Of a DNA stretch of 23,348 nucleotides, positions 1 through 5,959 are shown piece by piece; the stretch's first letter is position 1, and every line of letters begins with the position of its first letter. The DNA lies in assembly GCA_038223055.1 (NCBI GenBank), contig JBBRHF010000053.1:1-23348 (forward strand), written 5' to 3'. This DNA is from JBBRHF01 sp038223055. GTDB taxonomy: Bacteria; Actinomycetota; Actinomycetes; JACCUZ01. The position numbers were made by a program, and so were the translations under genes. Below the pieces are notes generated by a model. The model searched no databases and was not told the DNA's origin. It saw only the letters and a program-made list of their open reading frames with translations.

Positions 1-461
1 GCGAGGTCGGGCGCATCGTTGACCCGGACCGGCGACCCGTCGAGGAACGCGCCATGCCCCCGTCGCGCCGTCCACATCTCCCCCGTCGCCGGGTTGCAGA
101 CGGCGCCCGCGACGACCTCGTCGCCCACCCGAGCTGCGACGCTCACGGCGTACGTCGGGATGTTGTAGAGGTAGTTGACCGTGCCGTCCACGGGGTCGAG
201 CACCCAGGTGACCCCGCTGGTCCCGGGGACCGCCGACCCCTCCTCGCCGAGGAACCCGTCGTCGGGGCGAGCCGCACGGATGTGCTCGACCAGCAACCGC
301 TCGGAGGCCTGGTCCATCACCGTGACGATGTCGGTGGCGCTGCTCTTGGTGGCCGTCACCTCGAGGGCGCCGGGAGGTCGGCGGTCGACCAGAAAGCGGC
401 CGGCGGCGAGCGCGGCCTCCTCGGCCAGGGCCAGCAGCCCGGCAACGTCGACGGCGCTCAT
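1..461 (-). CDS. Inositol monophosphatase family protein (3' part missing)
   Basis: Mg2+-dependent phosphomonoesterase of the inositol-monophosphatase/SuhB/FBPase-like superfamily, probably cytosolic. The 153 visible residues are the N-terminal half; the gene runs off the left edge. Around residues 71-75 there is GEEG (metal-ligand Glu), and near residues 86-98 VLDPVDGTVNY, the canonical DPxDGTxN motif whose aspartates bind the catalytic metals. The later WDxAAG-type motif would lie outside the window. The ATG at 459-461 overlaps the TGA of hemH (ATGA), so the two genes are almost certainly one translationally coupled operon. Actinobacterial relatives act on inositol-1-phosphate, histidinol phosphate or fructose-1,6-bisphosphate; the visible part cannot decide among them. 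Confidence 0.9.
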   Translation of the reverse strand, partial: MSAVDVAGLLALAEEAALAAGRFLVDRRPPGALEVTATKSSATDIVTVMDQASERLLVEHIRAARPDDGFLGEEGSAVPGTSGVTWVLDPVDGTVNYLYNIPTYAVSVAARVGDEVVAGAVCNPATGEMWTARRGHGAFLDGSPVRVNDAPDL

Positions 462-1657
462 GCGCCGCACAGCGCAGGCAGCTCACCGCGGGGGTTGGGA
501 CAGCAGCCGGCCGGGCACCTGTCGTAGCTGGGGCCCAGGGCGCCGCAAGCCGGTCGGGCCGGCTGCTCGCCGCGGACGGCCGCGGCCCGCTCGAGGACCA
601 GGTCGCGCACCGCCGCCACGAACCTCGGATCGGCCCCGACGGTGCCGGCCCGCGCACAGGGCAGCCCCAGCCGTCGGGCCGTCGCGAGCGCCTCGGTGTC
701 CAGGTCGAACTTCACCTCCATGTGGTCGGAGACGAAGCCGATCGGGACGAGCACTGCCGCGGGCGCACCGGCGACCGCGATCGTGGCGAGGTGGTCGTTG
801 ACGTCGGGCTCGAGCCAGGGCTGGGTGGGTGGCCCGCTGCGGCTGCAGTAAACCAGCGCGGTGTCGCGGGTCACCCCCGTCGCCGCAGTGACACCGGTGG
901 CGACCAGCCGGGCCACCTCCCGGTGCTGTGCGGCGTACGCGCCGCCCTCTGGCCCGCTCGCAGCGTCCATCGCGACCGGCACCGAATGGGTCACGAACAC
1001 CAGCGCGGCGCCGCCTCGGACCTGGGCCGGAAGCGTCTCGATGGCGGCCACCGTGGTCGCGATCATGGTCTCGACGAACCCCGGGTGGTTGAAGTAGTGC
1101 CGGATCCGGTCGACCACCGGGGCGCGGTCCCCCAGCGGCGCCGCCGCGGCGGCCAGGTTCTCGCGGTACTGCCGGCAGCCCGAGTAGGACGAGTAGGCCG
1201 AGGTCAGTAGCGCCAGCGCCCGGGTGACCCCGTCGTCGGCCATCGCGGCCACCGCCTCGGTCAGGTAGGGGTCCCAGTTGCGGTTGCCCCAGTAGATCGG
1301 CAGGTCGATGCCGTGCGCGGCCAGATCGGCCTCGATCGCGGCGACCAGCGCCCGGTTCTGCGCGTTGATGGGACTGACACCACCGAAGCCCAGGTAGTGC
1401 TGGCCCACCTCGAGCAGCCGTTCCTGAGGGATGCCGCGGCCGCGGGTGACATTCTGGAGGAACGGCAGCACGTCGTCGGGCCCCTCGGGGCCACCGAAGG
1501 ACACGAGCAGCAACGCGTCGTACGGCGTGAGGTCTGGGTCTTCGGCGCTCGTGTCTTCGGTGCTCTTGTCTTCGGTGGCCCTGTCGTCTGCGGCCCTGCC
1601 GTCTGCGGTCCTGTCGTCTGCGGTCCTGTCGTCTGCGGTCCTGGCAATTTCGCTCAC
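458..1657 (-). CDS. hemH: Ferrochelatase (coproporphyrin III ferrochelatase type)
   Basis: Inserts Fe2+ into a porphyrin in haem synthesis; in Actinobacteria the substrate is normally coproporphyrin III (CpfC). 399 aa from GTG at 1657. Conserved segments: LLVSFGGPEGPDDVLPFL (about 50-67), YLGFGGVSPIN (88-98), YWGNRNWDPYL (122-132), TSAYSSYSGCRQYREN (152-167), FVTHSVP with the metal-site His224, and GFVSDHMEVKFDLD with the conserved Glu314. Cys161 plus the C-terminal cluster Cys381/Cys385/Cys386 resembles the [2Fe-2S] ligands known in mycobacterial ferrochelatase (family knowledge; exact ligand assignment is inference). Unusual: residues 6-40 are seven imperfect 5-residue acidic repeats (RTADD type) ahead of the catalytic domain, which starts near residue 43. 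No clear Shine-Dalgarno precedes the GTG, so a start nearer the domain is possible. Confidence 0.95.
   Translation of the reverse strand: MSEIARTADDRTADDRTADGRAADDRATEDKSTEDTSAEDPDLTPYDALLLVSFGGPEGPDDVLPFLQNVTRGRGIPQERLLEVGQHYLGFGGVSPINAQNRALVAAIEADLAAHGIDLPIYWGNRNWDPYLTEAVAAMADDGVTRALALLTSAYSSYSGCRQYRENLAAAAAPLGDRAPVVDRIRHYFNHPGFVETMIATTVAAIETLPAQVRGGAALVFVTHSVPVAMDAASGPEGGAYAAQHREVARLVATGVTAATGVTRDTALVYCSRSGPPTQPWLEPDVNDHLATIAVAGAPAAVLVPIGFVSDHMEVKFDLDTEALATARRLGLPCARAGTVGADPRFVAAVRDLVLERAAAVRGEQPARPACGALGPSYDRCPAGCCPNPRGELPALCGA
1538..1642 (-). repeat. In-frame 15-bp tandem repeat in hemH
   Basis: Seven consecutive 15-nt units encode RTADD, RTADD, RTADG, RAADD, RATED, KSTED and TSAED (hemH residues 6-40). 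The units nearest the gene start are almost identical and the downstream ones have diverged, as expected from stepwise duplication followed by drift. The encoded peptide is acidic, charged and probably disordered. Confidence 0.9.
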
Positions 1658-1709
1658 GGAGTGAATACTCGCAGGCGCTCTGTCGGAGCGCTGCCGTAGC
1701 GTCGGTGAC

Positions 1710-2927
1710 GTGCTGCGCCCCTACCGTGACCTGCTCTCGACCCCGGGTGGTCTGGCGTTCTCCGCGGCCGGGTTCGTCGCCCGGATGCCGATCTCCATGG
1801 TCGGGCTAGGCGTCGTGCTCCTCGTGGCGGGCCGGACGGGGCGTTACGGCGTGGCGGGTGCCCTCTCGGCCACAATCGCCCTACTCGCCGCCGTGGCCGC
1901 CCCGCCGATCGCCAGGTTGGTCGACCGGCTCGGCCAGCGCGCCGTTCTCGTCCCGGTGGTGGCCCTGAACGCGACCTGCCTGCTCGCGCTGGTCGTGGTC
2001 GTGTCGGTCGATGCCCCGACCTGGTCGTGGTTCGTGATGGCGGTCGCCGGCGGGCTCACGTCACCGTCGCTCGGGTCGATGGTGCGGGCGCGGTGGAGTC
2101 ACGTCCTCGGGCCGGACGCCCGGCTGCAAACCGCCTACTCCTTCGAGTCGGTCCTCGACGAGCTGATCTTCATCGTCGGGCCACTGCTGGTGACCCTGCT
2201 CGCCACCCGCGTGGCCGACCAAGCCGGCGTGCTGGCCGCGGTCGCCCTACTCGTGGCCGGCACCGCCATCTTCGTCGCCAACCGGGCGACGGAGCCGCCG
2301 GCCGCCGCCGCGCACGATCAGCGCGTGCCCTCGCCGCTGCGCGCCCCCGGCATGTGGGTGCTGGTGCTCACTATGGGGTTCATCGGCGGGGTCTTCGGCG
2401 GGGTCGAGATCAGCACCGTGGCCTTCGCCGACCAGGACGGGCAGGCCACCCTCGCGGGCCCGCTGCTGGCCTGCTACGCCGCGGGCAGCATGGTCGCCGG
2501 GCTGGCCTACGGCGCGATCCAATGGCGGGTGCCGGTCGTGCGGCGGTTCCTCGTCGGGACCGGGGTCATGACGGTGACCGTCGCCGCGCTGCCGTTCGTC
2601 GCACACCCCGCGGTGCTGGCGCCCTGCCTGTTCGTCGCCGGGTTGGGCATCGCCCCGACACTGATCAGCGGCCTGTCCCTGGTCGAGCGGATGGTCTCCG
2701 CGCGCTCGCTCACCGAGGGGCTGACCTGGGCGACCACCGGCATTGTGGTCGGCTTCGCCGCGGCATCGTCGCTGTCGGGGTGGCTGGTCGACGAGGTGGA
2801 CGCGCAGCGCGCCTTCACCGTCGGGGTTTCCTCGGGAGCGGCAGCCGTGCTGGTCGCCGCCTTGGGCTACCGCCTGCTGCACCGCCATGGCGGCGACACC
2901 GAGGACGCGCTGGCGGCATCCGGGTGA
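1710..2927 (+). CDS. MFS transporter
   Basis: Polytopic inner-membrane carrier of the major facilitator superfamily. 405 aa with about twelve hydrophobic segments in two six-helix halves separated by a hydrophilic loop around residues 190-211. A DRLGQR segment at about 71-76 between TM2 and TM3 matches MFS motif A (DRxGxR). The substrate is not predictable; such compact actinobacterial MFS proteins are usually annotated as drug or metabolite exporters. The gene diverges from hemH with about 50 bp between the two starts, so the promoters must be interleaved. The GTG at 1710 has no clear Shine-Dalgarno, and leaderless translation is plausible. The gene ends at TGA about 160 bp before sepH. Confidence 0.9.
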   Translation: MLRPYRDLLSTPGGLAFSAAGFVARMPISMVGLGVVLLVAGRTGRYGVAGALSATIALLAAVAAPPIARLVDRLGQRAVLVPVVALNATCLLALVVVVSVDAPTWSWFVMAVAGGLTSPSLGSMVRARWSHVLGPDARLQTAYSFESVLDELIFIVGPLLVTLLATRVADQAGVLAAVALLVAGTAIFVANRATEPPAAAAHDQRVPSPLRAPGMWVLVLTMGFIGGVFGGVEISTVAFADQDGQATLAGPLLACYAAGSMVAGLAYGAIQWRVPVVRRFLVGTGVMTVTVAALPFVAHPAVLAPCLFVAGLGIAPTLISGLSLVERMVSARSLTEGLTWATTGIVVGFAAASSLSGWLVDEVDAQRAFTVGVSSGAAAVLVAALGYRLLHRHGGDTEDALAASG

Positions 2928-3073
2928 GGGCCGTGGCGACGGGAGTGCGCCGGACGGGTCGACTGCCGCCTTGTGGACTTCGGGTCGTCGGCCGGGCGCG
3001 CCTGGCGGCCTCGGGTGGGCGCGGCGCGTAATGTCTGGTCGAACCCCGCTCCACGAAGCCGTCTCGTCCGACC

Positions 3074-3079
3074 AGGAGG
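3074..3079 (+). promoter_or_regulatory. Ribosome binding site deciding the sepH start
   Basis: AGGAGG lies 1 nt before an ATG at 3081 and 7 nt before an ATG at 3087. Only the second spacing is productive, so translation should begin at 3087 (MRDLRLVAV), which is also where SepH homology begins. Confidence 0.75.
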
Positions 3080-3086
3080 CATGTCG

Positions 3087-4061
3087 ATGCGCGATCTGCG
3101 GCTCGTCGCCGTATCCCAGGAGGGCACTCACCTCATCCTCGAGGACGGCGACCAGGAGCAGTTCCGCCTGCGCAAGGACGACCGGCTCGCCGCCGTCCTG
3201 CGCACCGACCGTGTCCGGTCCCGTCAGCTGGAGAGCCCTGTGGACAGTTCGCTCACACCCCGCGACATCCAGGCGCGCATCCGAGCCGGCCAAAGCGCTG
3301 CGGAGGTGGCCGAGGCCTCCGGCATGCCGCTGGCCAGGGTCGAGCGCTTTGCCAGCCCCGTGCTCGCCGAGCGCGAGCACATCGTGATCCAGGCGCGGGC
3401 CACGATGTCCCGCCAGCACGCTGGCGGACCCTCCTCGACCCTCGGCGAGGTCGTCGACGCCCGGCTGGCCGAGCAGAACGTTTCCGACGACGCCGTGACG
3501 TGGGACGCCTGGCGGGTTGAGGACGATCGCTGGACTGTGCGCTTGGTCTATCTCGCCAGCGCCCGGGAGCGCCTCGCCGAGTGGGTGTTCGACCCTCGGG
3601 GCCGCGTACTGTCCCCGGCCAACGACGAAGCCCGCTGGGTCGTGGACGACCTGGTGGTCGAACGCACCGGCGAGGAGCCAGCGGCCCGAGTGCGTCGACT
3701 CTCCAGCGTGCCCCAGGTCGAGCCTGCCGTTGCCGGCCAGGACGTTGCCGGCCAGGACGTTGCCGGCCAAGACGTTGCCGGCCAAGACGTTGCCGGCCAA
3801 GGGTCCGCCGATCAGGTCTATGACCACGAGGCAGACCTGCGCCGGGCCGCGCAGGCCCGTGCGGCCGGTCAGGTGCAGGCAGATCAGGCGGCTCAGCCCG
3901 ACCAGGCTGCTCAAGCCGACGAGGTGGCCCAGACCGGGCAGGTCGCCCAGACCGGGCAGGTCGCCCAGGCCGGGCAGGTCGCCCACGCCGGCCGGGGTTC
4001 CCGGCGGCCGACGGTGCCGTCGTGGGACGACATCATGTTCGGCGCCCGCAAGCGCGACTGA
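3087..4061 (+). CDS. sepH: Cell division protein SepH (DUF3071)
   Basis: Actinobacterial FtsZ-binding protein that promotes Z-ring assembly at division septa. 324 aa. The N-terminal DUF3071 domain begins MRDLRLVAVSQEG. A helix-turn-helix-like segment spans about 57-95 (LTPRDIQARIRAGQSAAEVA onwards); in the family this region contacts FtsZ. A mixed alpha/beta part follows to about residue 195. The C-terminal motif RRPTVPSWDDIMFGAR (306-321) is the conserved SepH tail. The low-complexity linker between carries two tandem-repeat arrays: five VAGQD-type units (215-239) and four VAQTGQ-type units (280-302). The start is set by AGGAGG 7 nt upstream of ATG 3087. Conserved actinobacterial synteny places sepH near hemH-type housekeeping genes (recalled, not checked). 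Confidence 0.93.
   Translation: MRDLRLVAVSQEGTHLILEDGDQEQFRLRKDDRLAAVLRTDRVRSRQLESPVDSSLTPRDIQARIRAGQSAAEVAEASGMPLARVERFASPVLAEREHIVIQARATMSRQHAGGPSSTLGEVVDARLAEQNVSDDAVTWDAWRVEDDRWTVRLVYLASARERLAEWVFDPRGRVLSPANDEARWVVDDLVVERTGEEPAARVRRLSSVPQVEPAVAGQDVAGQDVAGQDVAGQDVAGQGSADQVYDHEADLRRAAQARAAGQVQADQAAQPDQAAQADEVAQTGQVAQTGQVAQAGQVAHAGRGSRRPTVPSWDDIMFGARKRD
3729..3803 (+). repeat. 15-bp in-frame tandem repeat (VAGQD) in sepH
   Basis: Five adjacent 15-nt units encode VAGQD four times and VAGQG once (SepH residues 215-239). The DNA units (GTTGCCGGCCAGGAC and a variant with an A in the Gln codon) differ at only one or two positions, indicating recent expansion. Confidence 0.95.
3924..3992 (+). repeat. 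18-bp in-frame tandem repeat (VAQTGQ) in sepH
   Basis: Nearly four 18-nt units encode VAQTGQ, VAQTGQ, VAQAGQ and VAHAG (SepH residues 280-302). This is a second, independent array within the same disordered linker; unit length and sequence differ from the upstream array. Confidence 0.95.
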
Positions 4062-4131
4062 GGCTGCCAGACGTTCCCGCCGCGCGCGGCACCTCGGCCT
4101 AGACCCCTTCCCAGCACGGTTCTGAGTTGAG

Positions 4132-4146
4132 AGTTCTCGGAGAACT
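4132..4146. promoter_or_regulatory. Palindrome, candidate operator
   Basis: AGTTCTC-G-GAGAACT is a perfect 7+7 dyad with a single central base, 71 bp after the sepH stop and 127 bp before the small ORF at 4273. A 1-nt centre cannot form a full hairpin loop, so a dimeric repressor or activator site is more likely than a terminator. Function is inferred from position only. Confidence 0.35.
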
Positions 4147-4272
4147 TTGTCGGCCCCGCGTATCACCCGCCCCGCCCGCCGCTCCTTGTCTGCGTGACGC
4201 CGCGCAAGCGGAGTCGCGAAGGACATCGGAGCCCGGTCATCCGTGAGGAGCCGACAGAGCGAGGGGGACGCC

Positions 4273-4569
4273 GTGGAAGGCACGAGTTACGGGGCAGTGG
4301 GCGCCCGGCGTAGCCGGCTCACCCGCGACAGGGTTGCCGATGACCTGCGACGTGGCGGCGGGCCGCGCGTTCTCTTCTTCGGGGGCGACGAGGCGGACGC
4401 AGTCGGTGTGGGGGGCATGCGGGCTCCGGGCAGTTCCTGGAGCCACCTGATCGCACCCAGTGACAGGACGCGTGACGCCGCCGCCGAGCGGGACTTGATC
4501 GTCGGACTCGTCCGACGGGAGCACCAGCGCACGGCCCGGCGGCGACCGGTCCTTCGATGGTGCCGATGA
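4273..4569 (+). CDS. Small hypothetical protein
   Basis: Unrecognised 98-aa ORF, GTG start. Support for being real: a G-rich Shine-Dalgarno (GAGGGGG, 4261-4267) 5 nt before GTG 4273, and a perfect 15-bp hairpin beginning 11 nt after the stop. The protein has a short hydrophobic core (PRVLFFGGDEADAVGVGG, about 40-57) and a strongly basic, Arg-rich C-terminal end (RREHQRTARRRPVLRWCR). No signal peptide, membrane helix or known motif was recognised. The coding frame could be spurious in such GC-rich DNA; if so, 4062-4878 is an 817-bp gap without a gene. Confidence 0.4.
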   Translation: MEGTSYGAVGARRSRLTRDRVADDLRRGGGPRVLFFGGDEADAVGVGGMRAPGSSWSHLIAPSDRTRDAAAERDLIVGLVRREHQRTARRRPVLRWCR

Positions 4570-4580
4570 ACGGATCGGGG

Positions 4581-4621
4581 GACGAGGCCGGAGCGGCACG
4601 GGGGATCGCTCCGGCCTCGTC
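4581..4621 (+). terminator. Perfect 15-bp stem-loop terminator
   Basis: GACGAGGCCGGAGCG (4581-4595), an 11-nt loop, then CGCTCCGGCCTCGTC (4607-4621): all 15 pairs match. There is no T-tract, which is common for actinobacterial intrinsic terminators. It sits 12 nt after the stop of the small ORF and insulates it from the sigma-factor gene downstream. Confidence 0.75.
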
Positions 4622-4878
4622 CGTCTCGCCGACCGCTACACCACGACCCGGTCGACCCGGTCGACCTATGAGACATCCCGAGCCGGCACCTCGCTGGCCG
4701 CCATCGAGCCCACGACGAGGAGACAGGCCATGAGAGCGCCGCGACAGGGGTGGTCGCGACCACGCCGCGGGCGAGTGAGGTCGGTGCCGGCGCATCCGCG
4801 CTGTATCCGGAGCACTATCCTGCTGGCCGCGGCGCCGGTCACCCGACCGGGGTCTGCGTGCCGACCGGAGAGGTCGCT
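4622..4878. other. Leader region before the sigma-factor gene
   Basis: No convincing gene. It contains a short direct repeat (CCCGGTCGA twice near 4645-4665) and a strong GAGGAGA (4717-4723) placed 6 nt before an ATG at 4730. The frame opened there is Arg/Pro-rich, out of frame with the sigma factor and overlaps it entirely, so it looks non-coding beyond a possible leader peptide. Confidence 0.4.
4867..4873 (+). promoter_or_regulatory. Ribosome binding site deciding the sigma-factor start
   Basis: GGAGAGG ends 5 nt before GTG 4879. It supports that start over the in-frame GTG at 4750, which would add 43 residues without any sigma-factor character. Confidence 0.7.
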
Positions 4879-5445
4879 GTGGACCGGCTTGACGTCGCTG
4901 CCCTGGTCCGCGCCGCCGCGGGTGGCGATCAATCGGCCTGGAACGCGCTGGTCGAGCGGTTTGCGGGCCTCGTCTGGCACGTCGCCCGAGCGCACCGTCT
5001 CGACGCCGCCGATGCAGCGGACGTGTCGCAGACCGTCTGGCTGCGCCTGGTCGAGTCGCTCCCCCGGCTGCGTGAGCCCGCAGCCGTCCCCGGCTGGATC
5101 GTCACGACGACCCGCCACGAGTGCCTGCGCGTCATCCGCCGGTCCGGCCGGGAGATCCCGGACGACTCGACCCGGTTGGCCGAGCGCCCCACGGCGGCGG
5201 ACGCCTCGCCCGAAGCGCTCGCCGAACGCGGCGAGCAGCGGGCGTTGGTCCGCCTCGCTCTCGACCGCCTCCCGATACGCTGCCGCACCCTTCTTTGTGC
5301 TCTCGCCTACACCCCCGACGCCAGCTACGCCGACATCTCGGCGGCCCTGGACATGCCCGTCGGCAGCATCGGCCCGACCCGGTCGCGCTGCCTCCAGCAA
5401 CTACGCCGTGAACTCGTGGCCGGCGGCGCCGTGGAGCCCGAGTGA
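4879..5445 (+). CDS. ECF-like sigma-70 family RNA polymerase sigma factor
   Basis: Alternative sigma factor directing RNA polymerase to a specific promoter set. 188 aa from GTG 4879. Region 2 spans about 8-90, with FAGLVWHVARAHRLDAADA and DVSQTVWLRLVESLPRLREP matching the core-binding and -10-recognition helices. Region 4 spans about 118-178, with LDRLPIRCRTLLCAL and a helix-turn-helix ending MPVGSIGPTRSRCLQQLRRE. A short linker lacks region 3, as in ECF factors. The next gene starts 11 nt after the stop (or overlaps by GTGA at 5442), so the two are one operon. No classical zinc-binding anti-sigma gene is adjacent. The target regulon is unknown; autoregulation is common in the family but no promoter could be identified. 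Confidence 0.9.
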   Translation: MDRLDVAALVRAAAGGDQSAWNALVERFAGLVWHVARAHRLDAADAADVSQTVWLRLVESLPRLREPAAVPGWIVTTTRHECLRVIRRSGREIPDDSTRLAERPTAADASPEALAERGEQRALVRLALDRLPIRCRTLLCALAYTPDASYADISAALDMPVGSIGPTRSRCLQQLRRELVAGGAVEPE

Positions 5446-5456
5446 CGGAGGGGATC

Positions 5457-5486
5457 ATGCCTGACTCGTCCATGCCTGACTCGTCC
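5457..5486 (+). repeat. Exact 15-bp duplication carrying start codons
   Basis: ATGCCTGACTCGTCC occurs twice back to back, followed by ATGCC. It encodes MPDSS-MPDSS-M and gives three in-frame ATGs 15 nt apart at the gene start. Confidence 0.97.
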
Positions 5487-5951
5487 ATGCCCTCGCTGGA
5501 CCCCCGGGACCGCCACCTGCTCGACCAGCTGCGGACAGCTCTGGACCAGACGGAACCCGTTCCCGCGGCTGTGCTCACGGCCGCCCGCGCGAGCCTCACC
5601 TGGCTCACCATCGACGCGGAGCTGGCCACGCTGGCGGAGGACAGCGCCCTGCTCGGTTCCAGCGTCCGGTCGGCTCCCGCGCTCGCCACGCCTCGAGTGC
5701 TCACGTTCGAGTGCAGCACCGGCGTGCTGGTCTTCGAGGTCACCCCGGCCGGCGAGCGCCGCGGGATCATGGGTCAGGCCGACCGCGCCGCGCACCTGCT
5801 CATCCGGCACAGCGGCGGGACGATCGATGCTTACACCGACGAATACGGTCGGTTCCGTGTCGACGACGTCCTGGCGGGGCCGGTGAGCCTGCGATGCACC
5901 TTCACGGATGCCCCGCACGCCCCGATCGTGACGTCCTGGGTCGTCGTCTAG
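5457..5951 (+). CDS. Sigma-factor partner protein, unknown function
   Basis: 164 aa, cotranscribed with the sigma factor. The N-terminal part (about 17-65) is helical with the motif EPVPAAVLTAARASLTWLTI; the C-terminal part (about 80-164) is beta-rich and ends in a small sandwich-like stretch (GTIDAYTDEYGRFRVDDV, then GPVSLRC), resembling carboxypeptidase-regulatory-like folds. I recall similar small proteins following ECF genes in actinobacteria, sometimes near CHAT-domain genes, but could not verify this. It could be an atypical soluble anti-sigma factor or a sensor; it has no membrane helix. Start: GGAGGGG (5447-5453) precedes ATG 5457; two more in-frame ATGs at 5472 and 5487 arise from an exact 15-bp duplication. 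A GTG at 5442 overlapping the sigma stop is an alternative. Confidence 0.75.
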   Translation: MPDSSMPDSSMPSLDPRDRHLLDQLRTALDQTEPVPAAVLTAARASLTWLTIDAELATLAEDSALLGSSVRSAPALATPRVLTFECSTGVLVFEVTPAGERRGIMGQADRAAHLLIRHSGGTIDAYTDEYGRFRVDDVLAGPVSLRCTFTDAPHAPIVTSWVVV

Positions 5952-5959
5952 CTCCCGGT

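Noticed and set aside
3029..3034. TAATGT as a -10 box for sepH
   Set aside because: No matching -35 element at a suitable distance and no extended -10; too weak to annotate.
2247..4283. Long minus-strand open frame opposite the MFS gene and sepH
   Set aside because: High GC makes stop codons rare on the antisense strand. The frame is low-complexity and Gly/Arg/His-rich, mirrors the sepH repeats, and the plus-strand genes are clear homologues.
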